From contig JAHLKD010000073.1 of NCBI GenBank assembly GCA_025526935.1, positions 62,001 through 126,000 on the forward strand: DNA of 64,000 bases, in the 5' to 3' direction. The number at the start of each line of letters is the position of its first letter. Within the stretch, counting starts at the first letter, position 1. Source of the stretch: Cladochytrium replicatum (Eukaryota > Chytridiomycota > Chytridiomycetes > Cladochytriales > Cladochytriaceae). Below, piece after piece: positions 1 through 11,034 of this stretch. The translations under genes were made by a program, and so were the position numbers. The notes below the pieces were generated by a model. It saw only the letters and a program-made list of their open reading frames with translations, was not told the DNA's origin and made no database searches.

Positions 1-424
1 TTCCCCACGTTGAAGTGGTGTGTGCCAAGGGCAGGCTGTTTTTTAAAATAAGAAGTTAAATTTCTGGAGCATGATGAAACATCTGTGTCCACGCACAGCG
101 ATGGAAACGAGGCCTTCGTTCGAGATGCAGATTCTGCAAAGGCTTCGTTCAACGTAGTTTCGAGGTGCAATCGAATCCATCTGTTGAGACCCGGCCGTCC
201 TTTTCGCTTTGTTGCTGAAGGAATTTCGATGAGAAATCCACAATCATCTTGCAAAGTCGAATCACTTACGCAACGCGAGTTGTGGTCTCGTCAAGCGGTA
301 TATACACCATGATCGCCATTGTTTCTGTTTGTTTGCTGGATCGAGTTGCGATTCTTGATTGATTTACCTTCGGAACTGCAAGGGAGAGTGATAAGGTTGA
401 AAACACAAATCCTGATCACAAACA
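1..424. other. left edge, no gene assigned
   Basis: Short open frames exist on both strands but none has coherent composition, a splice-supported extension or a recognisable motif. The region could be the 3' flank of the small minus-strand gene that follows and of a gene outside the window. I see nothing I can support. Confidence 0.4.
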
Positions 425-868
425 TTATGGTGCTGCCCAACCTGAGAGCTTCAAAAGCGCCTTTTCTGCTTGCGGAGCCGTGTGAGCGATCCACGGATCA
501 GTCCCTCCCTCTTCACACAGCGCAGAGTCTAGATCATACCCATCCGACGCTATGTACGTAAAAATCCTTGGACGACTCCAATCTTCAAGAATGATGGCTC
601 CCCCATTCTTGATCGCCTCCTCTCTACGCGCCAGAATCATATTACAAACGCGTACTTTGGCATGCGCAAAACAGATGTTTTATTACATTGGGCTCAAGAT
701 CTTGTGTTGCCAGTTGATCACGACCTCGTCGATCAGTTCAGTTGATAGTGAAGCGGAGATAGCAGCGTTGAGCGGGAGCGGTCTTTCAGAGATCTTGTCC
801 AGCCGCACTGCGAGTTTGAAGTGCGCGGGATGGTCGAAAGTCCAGTGATAGACAGTGGTAGCTGTCAT
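425..868 (-). CDS. small hypothetical protein, two exons
   Basis: Model: complement(425..623, 687..868), 126 aa. The first exon starts at an ATG (868) with MTATTVYHWTFDHP and runs through an in-frame GT donor at 686. The acceptor ending in cgtag restores the same frame for a second exon with a compact acidic and aromatic sequence (ILEDWSRPRIFTYIASDGYD) and ends at TAA. Both exons look like one soluble globular domain; there is no signal peptide or membrane segment. Without splicing the first exon would stop immediately after the donor, which supports the intron. I do not recognise the family and assign no function. The gene is divergent from the SKT5-like gene, with about 745 bp between start codons. 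Confidence 0.5.
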
Positions 869-1613
869 TATTCGCGCCGAGCGAGAGGGAGAGATGGTCG
901 GTGTTCTTATTTGAATTTGAATTCTTATTGAGTTTGGTGTGGCTTCTGAGCAACAAGTGGTAGTATTCTTAATAGCAGCATGTCTCGAGATGGACTCGCT
1001 GCTGAAAAGCACAAGTTCAGCTGAGGATGGACAACTCGACTCTGTTCATTGTAAAGAACGATCCTTCTCATCTTGTGGAATCATTCACCTTCGAAACTGA
1101 GTTTGCTTCTTGACCACAGATCGGAATCATCACATAGCGAGGCAGCACTGGAGGTTGTGTACGCGCGGGCACCGAACCCGCAGGCTGCACGGAACCCGCA
1201 AGCCGTACCAAAGGCATTATTGAAAACACTCTATGCAGTCCAACTTTTGCTGTTCATAAATCGCACAGATACATCTGGTGCCATTAGTAAATCGAACATT
1301 CTCAGTTCCTTTCTCTATGGCTGGACTTGTCCGCAGCTCAAAATCAAGAAGTTTTTGACATTTCCACTCGGCTAAAGAGACGACGAGGGTATCTACAAAC
1401 TTTCCCGCTTCGCTTAAGCAGCCCGTTGCTGATCAAATTCCCTCTAGCTCACGCCACCCACCGGTCCCCCCACCAGGCCCACACCAGTCCCTTTGTTTTC
1501 GGCAAATTTGGAGGCGTGCACGAGCGTGGACGTCACTACAAACTCCTCCCTTACCCGGAGTCTGACAAACTATTGGAGGTAGCAATTGCGTTTGAACACC
1601 CACATTTCGTGCC
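869..1613. promoter_or_regulatory. divergent intergenic region, SKT5-like upstream
   Basis: About 745 bp between two divergent start codons. It contains an imperfect tandem repeat of about 18 bp around 1171-1206 (two copies of a gaacccgca-type unit). No TATA box, RNA gene or convincing coding frame could be identified. Confidence 0.35.
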
Positions 1614-4600
1614 ATGGACACATATCAGCGTCAGGGTTACGTCGTAAGGACGGCAGACAGACCTGGGATCACTTTTGCACCGCACATGGATCCGGCGATG
1701 ATAGCAGGACTTCCACCTGGAGGAGTGCTAATTCAAGGCCCACCGCCTGGTTCAACCGCTACATTTCCTCGCCAAGGGCTGCCCCCCGGCGCTGTCCTCC
1801 TACCACCTGGCGCATCACTCCCGCCCGGCGCGCAACTCATACAGGGTCCTGGGCCTGTTGTGGTTGCACAAGCACCACCGCCCCCTCCAAATCAACCTCC
1901 TCCACCTGGAACAACGTGGGTTTATGCACAGGGACTGCCAGTCCAACCGCCTGCACCGACATTTATACAGCAACCACCGCCTCCGGGCGTCATGCAATTT
2001 GTTCCCGGACACGGTTACGTTGTGCGACAGCTTCCACCTCAAAATCTTGTCTTGTCCGGGGCACCTCCTCCAGGTGCACAGTTTGTGGTGGGGCCGCCGC
2101 CGCCTGGAGGACCGCAGTATTTTTCGGCGGGGATGCCGATGCAGGGACACCCAATCCAGATGCAGCCTCAGTACCAGCAGGTTATGGTTGGACATCCAAT
2201 GCCGGGTCAGATGATACCGATCGCCCCGACGCTGGGGAGACAGTCGGCGGGACCTGGACAGAATACCACCGCTGCTGAGCCTAATGGGGGAACAGAGCAA
2301 CAGGCTGCTCGGTCGCAACCGGGAAGTGCGCCGACCACGCCGGCCCTGCAGCATAAAGTCGTGGAATCTCCGACACAGGTTCCAGAAGAAGTCAATCCAC
2401 CGGCTGGCAGCTCGAATGAAGCGGAGGACGCGTTTGTATCCGTCGCGCCTGCACGAATCGACTCTATCCCAGTGAGTCGCATCCGCAAAAGCTCAGCAGC
2501 CGACAAGCCCAGCAGCAGTAGCGAGGTCGAGCAGCAGCAGCAGCACCACCACCACCAACACCGCACCAGAACGTCCTCGTCGTTGGTGTCTCCACACACC
2601 CCCGACGCGAATTCCGCAAACGCGTCGAATCCAAAACACCTCGGTACGCCACACCACCAACTCGCTGGATCGGAATCTGAATCCGCCGTTGCTGCTGCTG
2701 AGCATCCGTCGCCTCATCATCCACAACCCTTCGCAGCATCCCCAAAGGTCTCTCCGCCCCAGCCAGATCCGCCCGCCCACCCGTCTGTCCTGAAGCCAGT
2801 GGCCCCCAGGCGGAATCACAGCATCCCCCGCCCCTCGGTCGACGAGTCTCCTCCCAGAGCTCAGCCAGCTGAACAACACACTCCTCCTCAGCCCGAGGAC
2901 CATCATTCTCGACAACTATCCGAACGCTCCCCCATGGTCCAAGCTCGTGCCCCGGCATCCAAACCCAGTAGCAGCAACATGCAACAACGACAACAAGCAC
3001 AGCTGCCATCTGGACCCCGCGCGCCTCTGGCCGGACTGTGGCAGCCCAACATCATAGTCGTGGACGAGCAGTCGGAGCTGTCCAAGATGCAGAACGGGGA
3101 CCAAGAAAATACATATCAGCAACAAGAGCAACAGTATCAGCCGCATGCATCTGCACCTTCAAGAAACGTTACGCCTATGGACGTAGTTCGAGCCAACCCG
3201 AACCACTTCCAACCACAACAGCACACGCAGTCGCAGATGGACGATACATCTTCGATTCATTCCGCGGCAACCGTGCGGACTGTGACTCCGATGCCGCATA
3301 TTGAGGCACTGGAGCTGTACAGACAGAATGCAAAGAAGAGCCACGACCCACAGGTTCAGCTTGACTTTGCAAAGTATCTGATTGCCACAGCAGAAAGTAT
3401 GTTGACAAACCTTTGAATTTTTGAAATTAATCACTGATTTTCTATTTTCTAGCTTTCCCCGTTGATATTGAGCCAGACCCAAGACTTGCGAGGAAGCAGC
3501 GCGAGATGATGTTTGCAGAGGGTCTCAAGTGGATCAAAAAGCTTGCGACTCAGGGCAACGGAATTGGTAATTGGGTAAATGGGAGTGCGTAAGTAATTTT
3601 TTTGTTGATCGGCTTTGTCCATGTAGGAAAGTCGTCATACCCCGAAGCTATGTTCTTCCTGGCAGAGTGCTACGGAAACGGCAGCTTGGGGCTTCAGGTT
3701 GACCATGAGAAGGCGTTCAACTTGTACGTGAACGCTGCCAAGCAGAACCACCCTGCAGCGACGTACAGAACGGCAGTGTGCTATGAAGTCGGTGCCGGCA
3801 CCAAACGTGACGCGCCTCGGGCGGTACAATTTTACCGCAAAGCCGGTGCACTTGGTGACACCGCAGCGATGTACAAGCTCGGCATGGTCCTTTTGAAGGG
3901 ACTGTTGAAGGAACTGAGGAATCCTCGCGAAGCAATCACATGGTTGAAGCGTGCGGCCAACCAGGCTGACGAGACGACACCACACGCTTTGCATGAGCTC
4001 GGACTTCTTTACGAAGGAAAGGGCTCCGATGCAGGCGGGAACATCATTCCGGTATGTAAACGAAAAATGAGATAATATCTTTTATTGCACAGATTCTAAC
4101 TATTGTGAATAACAGGATCCAGCGTATGCCCACGATCTGTTCCTGAAAGCCGCGCAGCTCGGATACGCCCCGTCGCAATACAAACTCGGACTCTGCTACG
4201 AGTACGGTCTCCTCAACGTCAACGTCGACTCGCGCAAGAGCATCGCATGGTACACCCGCGCGGCTGAGCAAGGCGAGCCCGAAGCCGAGCTGGCTCTGTC
4301 TGGGTGGTACCTCACCGGCGCAGACGAGACGCTTTCGCAGAGCGACACTGAGGCGTATCTCTGGGCACGCAAAGCCGCGGACAAAGGACTTGCGAAGGCG
4401 GAGTACGCGGTCGGGTATTATTCCGAGCATGGTGTTGGGGTGCGGCCGGACCTTGAGGAAGCTGTTGTTTGGTATACGAGGGCTGCGGGGCAGGGGAATA
4501 AGAGGGCTGTGCAGAGACTTGGAGAGCTGAATGGCGGGGTGATCCCGGCGCTGCCGAGTGCTGAGGGGGGAAAAGGTGGTGAGAATGGGAGCCATGCGAA

Positions 4601-4655
4601 GGGGGAGTGGAGAGATACTGGGGATGCAAAGAACGGAGAGTGCAGTGTGATGTGA
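1614..4655 (+). CDS. Skt5/Chs4-like chitin synthase regulator, Sel1 repeats, CaaX
   Basis: Model: join(1614..3396, 3453..3566, 3627..4051, 4116..4655), 953 aa. The N-terminal 200 residues are Pro/Gly-rich with recurring PPG units; residues about 220-570 are low-complexity, with Gln and His runs. From about residue 580 the sequence becomes Skt5-like (VQLDFAKYLIATAE, then EPDPRLARKQ), followed by tandem Sel1 repeats with characteristic GxGxxxD and A-x-x-W-Y/L-x-x-A-A motifs to about residue 925. The last four residues are CSVM, a CaaX box. In yeast, Chs4/Skt5 binds and activates chitin synthase III at the plasma membrane and is prenylated through such a box; that role here is inference. All three introns have GT-AG ends and keep frame. 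The N-terminus is much more Pro-rich than in yeast. Confidence 0.9.
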
Positions 4656-5105
4656 AACGCGCAATGGTGTTTTGCATTTTTTATGTTTGCTGTCTCACTT
4701 CTTTACGTATATCGGGAGTGTTTGAGTTTCGAGTGTTTTGTGTTTTTATATGTATGATTCCAGCGCACTTTGAGAAGGTTGTTCAACAGGAAACTGCATC
4801 CTTTGGTTGGGTTAGATCTCATTCCCCGATTGCTATTCTTTATGTCCACTTGCTTTGCTCTGTTTTTCTTGGCAACAACACAGATATTATCTCAGCCGAA
4901 TAACCTGATTGTGTCGCACCAGCTTTGAATCTGAAAAGCGACACCATAGATGCTTTATTTGAAAAGCGAATTTGAGAGGGTCTTCTGGGAATACATGGTT
5001 TGTCGCCTCACCGCAATGCCTTGATCACATATCAACAGTAAAGAAACTGTCGATCCAAAAAACACTAAAACAAGTAGAAAAAAGCAAAAAATCGTCTCTC
5101 TCCTT
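4656..5105. other. convergent 3' flanks
   Basis: A 450-bp AT-rich interval between the stop codons of two convergent genes. It likely holds both 3' UTRs and polyadenylation sites. No coding potential or RNA gene was seen. Confidence 0.5.
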
Positions 5106-7250
5106 CTACCACAGTCCACTTAGCGAATGGTACATGATGAGCCTCTCGCTCATCACGATCGACCCGTTTCTGACCGTATACCATCCCGTGAGCTGCTCGA
5201 CCGGTCCCTGATGCCTCACCGGCCATCCCCGTTCCTTATCCAACCGATCCACCTCCCACGACACGCTCGGTATCGTCTTCTTTACAATCTTTCTCTTCCC
5301 AGCCGCATTCTTGACCACCACCGAGACTTTAGTTTTCCAATTATGGTTCTGTATCCACGACCGCGGGAGCGCTATCGCCATCGCTTCACCAAGCCCATCC
5401 TTCTCGTTCGGATCGATCCAGTCACGCGGGCGCACATAGCGGTATATCACCGACCTCAACTCGGGCGGGTTGTTCTCGTCTTCCACGTCCCGCGGGCCGG
5501 GCACGATGATCTCCTGCACGTACGCAAACTTGTGCGGCGCGGAATGCGGCATGTCTGCAAAGTCCGCGCCGAGACAGAGCTGCTGTGTCGGCGCGAGCCA
5601 GTTCGCGCACTCGATCTCGGGCTGGAGCTCCAGCTCCCATTTCTCCAGGATCGAGCTGGCCTTGTTCGCAGCTGCAAAGACGTCGACGGCTTCCGGCGGC
5701 AGCGACGCTTTCGGTTTCGAGGTCAAGAGAGCCCGCTTCTTCTTGCGGTCCATTTTGAGTTGCCCGCGGCACATTTCGGCCGTCATGCGGTCCGAATTGC
5801 AGTAGCTGAGGTGGCGGTCATACAGCTGGATCACTTTCGGCGTTGTCCATTCGTATGTTTTCCATGGCAGCGCGAGCACTTTGAGCCTTTGCTGTGGGCG
5901 CGTGAACACGCCGTGGGAGTAGCAGCTCTCCGGGATGACTTGGTAGAGGTCTGGGTTGGCAAAGACCTGCATGAGGGTCTCGATGGAAGTGTAGTTCGAA
6001 CAGAGCTTCCAGAGGCTCAAGACCGTTTCGGGATTATTGCGGAGGTTGTGCCATACGAAATCCCTGCGGAGGAACACGCGGTGGTAGTCACCGCCATGGA
6101 GGGTCATGACGTCCGCAGACCACACGAGGTCGTTGTCCATCCAGCGGCCCATGTCGCCAAACACGACGTTGGGGGTCGCGTAGGCCCAGGATTCGCACCG
6201 TTCGGAGTTGATCCAGTGCGAGAAGAGGACAGGGTACATCCCGCGTAGCTGCTCCATGATACCGGAGCCGCCGCCCCTGTACCTCCGCAGACGGTCTTCG
6301 AAAGCGCGACATTCGGGCGACTGGAGGTCTACCTTGAAATAAGGACAAAGAATGTCGGCAACGTAGCCGGCAAATCCACGGTACCGGTAGCTCTGATCGA
6401 GAAGCGTGAGGTCAAACACTTGCACATTGCTGCCACCACTATCCGAATCCTGGAATGAGGTCGGATCAGGGAAATTGCGTTCGATTTGGCCTCCGATTCC
6501 GGTATGTGCGAAAAAGTACACGGATGCAAACCCGTCGTTCTTTGCTATGCTGTGGAGGAACACGCGAATGTAGTCGGGCATGAACCCACCTTCCCACGTT
6601 GAAACGATACAAACGGGAGTTCGCGACACTTTTGGAGGAACGAGAGAAAGGTAGGTGTCCGCAACGCTGGTGAGGTTCACAGTAAGACTTCCCGCCTTCC
6701 AGAAGGATTTTTGGATGTTGGAAAGCTCTTCGAGCGGGGGGAGTCCGGATTTCCCGACTTCGGACGGAATTTGAATTATGGCTGTAGGCGGTTTGTAGTC
6801 TTTCGGACGTGATCGGTATTCATTCACTTTGGGCGTGAAAGGGATGCCGAATGGAATCGCCCCTCGTCCGGGTGCTATTTCTGGAGGCTCGAAACGGGCG
6901 ACAAGATCAGGGAAGTCTTGTGGTGCGGTCGACGCGGCGGCTGGTTGACTTGGTGTGGGCAACTTTGGGTCTGCCCCCTCCAAAATCGGCCGTGTCGGCT
7001 TTCCACCTCCTGGAGGCGTCGAGATTTTCGTATCTGGTTTCGCGGCTGCCTTCGTTTCAGCATTTCGAGGTGGTTGCGGTGGTGGTTGCCACTTTCGGTC
7101 TGGTGGAGTGTTTGATTCGTCAAATTCCTTCGGAACTCCAGGAGTGCCAGTGTAAGACCAGAAGATGAAGGTTGCGACGAGAAGCAGCACCAGAACGAGA
7201 ATGCGAGACTTTCCTCGTGGCACAAACGAGAACTGGTTCAGCAGAGCCAT
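5106..7250 (-). CDS. type II membrane protein, glycosyltransferase-like (DUF6625-type)
   Basis: Intronless, 714 aa. A short cytosolic N-terminus with basic residues (PRGKSR) precedes one hydrophobic anchor at about residues 17-34 (ILVLVLLLVATFIFW), then a Pro-rich stem to about 160, and a globular luminal domain: the topology of Golgi glycosyltransferases. The central part has a WINSERCESWAYATPNVVFGD segment, then MGRWMDNDL and an aromatic WHNLRNNPE region, resembling the DUF6625 glycosyltransferase-like family, in which an acidic motif after an aromatic-rich strand is expected to bind the nucleotide sugar. The domain start (VCIVSTWEGG...DYIRVFLHS) fits a Rossmann-like beta strand. The donor sugar cannot be read from the sequence. 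The family assignment is from memory of the pattern, so it is moderate; the type II topology is clear. Confidence 0.65.
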   Translation of the reverse strand: MALLNQFSFVPRGKSRILVLVLLLVATFIFWSYTGTPGVPKEFDESNTPPDRKWQPPPQPPRNAETKAAAKPDTKISTPPGGGKPTRPILEGADPKLPTPSQPAAASTAPQDFPDLVARFEPPEIAPGRGAIPFGIPFTPKVNEYRSRPKDYKPPTAIIQIPSEVGKSGLPPLEELSNIQKSFWKAGSLTVNLTSVADTYLSLVPPKVSRTPVCIVSTWEGGFMPDYIRVFLHSIAKNDGFASVYFFAHTGIGGQIERNFPDPTSFQDSDSGGSNVQVFDLTLLDQSYRYRGFAGYVADILCPYFKVDLQSPECRAFEDRLRRYRGGGSGIMEQLRGMYPVLFSHWINSERCESWAYATPNVVFGDMGRWMDNDLVWSADVMTLHGGDYHRVFLRRDFVWHNLRNNPETVLSLWKLCSNYTSIETLMQVFANPDLYQVIPESCYSHGVFTRPQQRLKVLALPWKTYEWTTPKVIQLYDRHLSYCNSDRMTAEMCRGQLKMDRKKKRALLTSKPKASLPPEAVDVFAAANKASSILEKWELELQPEIECANWLAPTQQLCLGADFADMPHSAPHKFAYVQEIIVPGPRDVEDENNPPELRSVIYRYVRPRDWIDPNEKDGLGEAMAIALPRSWIQNHNWKTKVSVVVKNAAGKRKIVKKTIPSVSWEVDRLDKERGWPVRHQGPVEQLTGWYTVRNGSIVMSERLIMYHSLSGLW

Positions 7251-7433
7251 TCTCTTTGGCGATCGGGCGAGAAAATCCTCCGAAGTTCCACAAAAACCCC
7301 AACTTTAACACCGCGTGACACCAACAGAGTTTATTTTTAAGGCAACCTGGATATGAATACCGAACAATAAAAGCATGTATATAGAAACAGCAAAGAACAT
7401 TAAATAACAGTCCGAGTGTGCGTGAATTACATT

Positions 7434-7935
7434 TCAGTTTTCCTTCCACTTGAGTCCACAATCGGTGCACTTGTAGAACGTGGTCATCGGTTCGTCACCC
7501 GATCTAAAACATCGCACATCGATGCACCAACCAGTCATTCACCACTGCGGAAAGCTGGGAATTGCACATACCGAATCTGAAGCTGGAAGAAGTACGCCCG
7601 TGTGTTGTCGCATCCCTTTCCTGGACAATTCGCTAATGAACCGCCAAATCAGATTGCTGAGAGCATGTAAACGATATCCTTCACCTTCTGTCGCTTGAAC
7701 GTTGTCCCATGCACCCTCGCCACCCAAAACGTCATCTTGTTCTTTGTTCAAAAAGAAAATCTTTTTTGTGATGGGCTGTGAATGTGTGGTTCAGCATGGA
7801 TCCTTTTTTCAATGTGCTTCCATCAAACACCTTTCTGACTGGGCACTTGTATGGGCATGTCGAGCAGACAAGGTCGTTCTGGCCACCGTCCGTCTGAATC
7901 AGCAGCAGGTTGCCGCACAAGGGGCAGAAGAACAT
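7434..7935 (-). CDS. RPC11: RNA polymerase III subunit RPC10/C11
   Basis: Model: complement(7434..7503, 7572..7632, 7685..7760, 7831..7935), 103 aa, close to the usual 108-110. The N-terminal zinc ribbon has Cys4, Cys7, Cys24 and Cys27 (MFFCPLCGNLLL, CSTCPYKC). A DDVLGG linker follows, then a TFIIS-like C-terminal ribbon with CPGKGCDNTRAYFFQLQIR, the acidic hairpin RSGDEPMTTFYKC carrying the Asp-Glu pair needed for transcript cleavage, and GLKWKEN at the end. The subunit supports Pol III termination, reinitiation and RNA cleavage in the nucleus. The start at 7935 matches the conserved protein start; an upstream in-frame ATG at 8031 would add an unconserved extension. The join between exons 1 and 2 is the least certain. 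The gene is divergent from the MBOAT gene, with 170 bp between starts. Confidence 0.93.
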
Positions 7936-8105
7936 GAGAATCCGACGTTGAAGCCACACCAGTGCACAGCATTCTGTGATTTGGAGTTGGAAATTGAGGT
8001 AAAATGAAATGAAATGAACCTCGCGGCTCATTTATTACGTATCATGTTGATGGCCGATTTCATAAGGACAACTTGATGTGGCTCAATAGCCCTGCTTGAG
8101 CCGTC

Positions 8106-9910
8106 ATGGTTTCGTCAGACCAAGCTCGAGTGCTATTTGCAATGGCACTGTCTTATCCCCTTGCGTACCCTTATCGAACCTCGTTCCTCCGCTCACCCTC
8201 TGCAAAACATGCTTACTCCATCGTTACCACAACATCGCTCTGGGTAGCTCTATTTGGGGCTGAAGGCTACATACAATTGATCATCTCGATCCTCATCACG
8301 TATTTCCTTGTCGCCAAATGGGGTCGGAACCGATGTGGGGCAGCGATCGTTTTTGCTGTTGTTTTCGGTCATCTTTGTATAAAGTAGTGCTGTACCGCTC
8401 CTCTCTGACCTGTTTTAACACCTTCATTTCGTAGTCGGATCATGAAGCAGTGGAGAAATTACACAGATATGCAATACGATTTTACCGCACCTCAATTGAT
8501 TCTGGTTATCAAGCTCACGTCGTTTGCTTGGAGTTATCATGATGGCGGACTGCCTTCAGAAGTGAGTTTACTTATTTTCAAACCGCTGGCATTGTTCCTG
8601 AAATTGTAAATCTAAGAGAATTCACGAAGAACAGAGGAATTCCGCGGTCCATACATATCCAAATCTTCTGGAATTCATTGGGTTTGCTCTGTTTGTGCCG
8701 GGATTCTTCTCTGGTCCTGCATTCAATCTGTCCGAGTATGTGAGGTTTTCAAAGAATGAGGTGAAAAGAAACTCTATCAATTCGAGGCATATCCTGAATC
8801 TCCCTCACAGGGTGAATGGTCATCGTCGGCTGCAAATATGGGAGAAGCCAATATTCTAGCCATCAAGAAGCTTGCTGTTTCTGTCTGCTGCTTTTTTGGT
8901 TTTGTAACGATCAACGACTATCTTGGATTGAACTACCATTACGCCCTGACTGACAACTTTGTACGGCGCTTTTCCATAATTGCCCGGTGAGTGCGCAATG
9001 GCCTTTTCGCCGTTATCGCTGACACCATTGAAACAAAGTATTTTGTACTTTGTGATACCAGGGTTTGCGCAAAGACTCAAGTTCTATGGGATCTGGGAGC
9101 TGGCGGAGGGTGCTTGTATCATGTCAGGAATCGGGTACAACGGGACAGGATCGGACGGCAAGGCGCGCTGGTATATGAAACTCCAATTCCGTTTCTGGAC
9201 CTGCTTTTGAGCAATATTCCAGGGACCGACTTTCGAACGTGAATATTGTCAAGCTAGAACTTGCGTCTAACTTGAAAGAAGTGTTTGATAACTGGAACAT
9301 TATGACTGCGAAGTGGTTGAGGCAGACGGTGTACGTACGCATCAAGAATGACGCGCTCCGCGATACAACGCCAGGTGGAACTTCGAGAAGTGGTGGGCTG
9401 GCGTCACTAGCGACATTCTTAGTCAGCGCTGCATGGCATGGATTTTACCCGGGATATTACTGTGAGGGTGCTTTCCGCTCTTTTTTTGGTATTATGCTAA
9501 TCAGCTGGCGCATCCAAAAGTGACCTTCACTTCTGGTGCATTCTTCCTTCAAGTAGCGCGCGGTAAGCCGGCCAAGACACTTTCTTTGATTAGATCACCA
9601 ATTGGATCGATCGTTAGTAGTGAGAAAGTATGTCAGGCCGTTCTTTGCAAATCCCCAAAGTCAGTTCCATCGCTATCATTCGATATACGATGCTGTAACA
9701 ACGGCAGCAACTAGCGTGGTCTTGAATTTCCTAGTGGGAGCTTTCATTTACCTTCGATGGGACTATTCTATTGAAGTGTGGTGGAGCCGGTGCTTTTTGC
9801 TATGTCATTTTGCTGCTCTGATTGTGTTTCTATCATTGGAGTATTTTGGTCTGGGAAAGTATTTCTCCAATCTTCAACGGAGATGGGAGGCTAAAGCCAG
9901 CAAGGAATAG
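8106..9910 (+). CDS. MBOAT lysophospholipid acyltransferase (ALE1/LPCAT-type)
   Basis: Eight-exon model: join(8106..8383, 8435..8561, 8635..8760, 8811..8986, 9039..9170, 9223..9461, 9521..9562, 9618..9910), 470 aa, the normal family size. It has multiple membrane spans throughout. Family landmarks in order: FGHLCIN; the MKQWRNYTDMQYDFTAPQ block; YPNLLEFIGF with FFSGPAF; ELAEGACIMSGIGYNG; the FDNWN motif with the conserved Asn near residue 302; and AAWHGFYPGYYL with the catalytic His at about 352. This class reacylates lysophospholipids with acyl-CoA in the ER membrane (Lands cycle); ALE1/MBOAT5 is the nearest type by motif. Two acceptor choices remain for the last exon (9618 or 9621), changing one residue. 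The next same-strand gene starts about 100 bp downstream. Confidence 0.92.
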
Positions 9911-10009
9911 AAAGGATTGAACAGAGTAGGTGTTGGCGTTTCAGTCGTGTCGTGGCCCTCAAGTCGACCAATCAGACCAAACTTAGCTGTTGGAGAACAT
10001 AAATCAAAA

Positions 10010-10990
10010 ATGTCCGTCTCGCTCCCGCAACTTCCTACCGTTACATCTTCTTCAAATAGCACGCTTCTCCCATCATCATGCCTCAATAACACCGACTGTA
10101 CTTCCATCATCAAACAAAGAAACATAACACATCCCATCAATCCCAGTTGTAACACTCATTTCCACCGCTGCTATTTCCCATGGGGAGCATCATGTCTGAT
10201 CGACGACGATTGCAACTGGAATCTCCAATTATTCGCAGGATCTGATGACGAATATCGTATCGCTGAAGGGCATTGTCCCAGTAGCAGATTCGTTTGCCAA
10301 TTCCGGAGCATTACCGACACGGGTCTACCATGCGTGAGCAGCACCGACTGTCTAAGTCATTACCAGACCGGAGAAGTACTCGAATGCATTTCAGTGGGAG
10401 TGATCAGCGTTTGCCAACCGGGAACTACTCGACCAAATTTCACGTCCGTAGCCGTGCTGGGAAAAGATGGCACCGCTGCCTCTCAAATTGTCCTGATCGT
10501 GATAGGATGCGTCATTACAGTCTGCGCGATCGCAACTTGCGTTACCGTGTTCTACATGATCCAATACCGAAAGATCCATATCCGAGGACGGAGAGCGCAG
10601 CAGCGGCAACCACATGCATTTATGTCGTTTGAGTCTGCTGGTTTACAGACGACAGTTAGCGCGACGGAGAGCGAAGCGTTGCCAGAATACGAGCCTCGAC
10701 CAGAAAATGAGGTGCTCGGGGCGGAAGAGAACGTAATTGTGGACGGAGAACAATCACCAGGGGGAGAAACAAACGCTCCAGAAGCAGGAAGTTCAGCAGA
10801 GGCTGCAGCAAACCTACATTGGTCGATTTCTGAAGAAGAACTTAACTCGCTGAGCAGACAAGGGAGTGGACAGGTGTTGATAGCACAATCGGATAGTCAA
10901 TCTCCCCTTGGGCCACCACCATCCCCTGGAGCACCCCCTGGGTATGAGGGCGAGCAGTCTGGTGGCATTATCCAAACGCGAATGGCTTAA
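10010..10990 (+). CDS. Cys-rich single-pass membrane protein with PY motifs
   Basis: Intronless, 326 aa from the ATG at 10010; an in-frame ATG at 9917 would lie only 6 nt after the preceding stop and is less likely. Residues 1-155 form an ectodomain with paired-cysteine elements (NNTDC, DDDCNW, STDCLS) and Asn-glycosylation sequons; a hydrophobic span lies at about 156-178 (IVLIVIGCVITVCAIATCV), followed by a basic stop-transfer (YRKIHIRGRR). No classical signal peptide is visible, so insertion may rely on the internal span. The cytosolic tail is acidic and Pro-rich and carries LPEY (about 224) and PPGY (about 309), typical ligands of Nedd4/Rsp5 WW domains. A receptor or ubiquitin-ligase adaptor is possible but unproven. 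The family is not recognised. The following RasGEF gene starts 44 nt after the stop. Confidence 0.7.
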   Translation: MSVSLPQLPTVTSSSNSTLLPSSCLNNTDCTSIIKQRNITHPINPSCNTHFHRCYFPWGASCLIDDDCNWNLQLFAGSDDEYRIAEGHCPSSRFVCQFRSITDTGLPCVSSTDCLSHYQTGEVLECISVGVISVCQPGTTRPNFTSVAVLGKDGTAASQIVLIVIGCVITVCAIATCVTVFYMIQYRKIHIRGRRAQQRQPHAFMSFESAGLQTTVSATESEALPEYEPRPENEVLGAEENVIVDGEQSPGGETNAPEAGSSAEAAANLHWSISEEELNSLSRQGSGQVLIAQSDSQSPLGPPPSPGAPPGYEGEQSGGIIQTRMA

Positions 10991-11034
10991 AAATAGACTG
11001 TTTCCCACACAGACATTCCCAAGCCCCACCAAAT

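Noticed and set aside
5127-6248. A 373-codon open frame on the plus strand, antisense to the glycosyltransferase-like gene
   Set aside because: It is an antisense shadow of a GC-rich coding exon: Arg/His/Pro-rich composition, no domain and no splice support.
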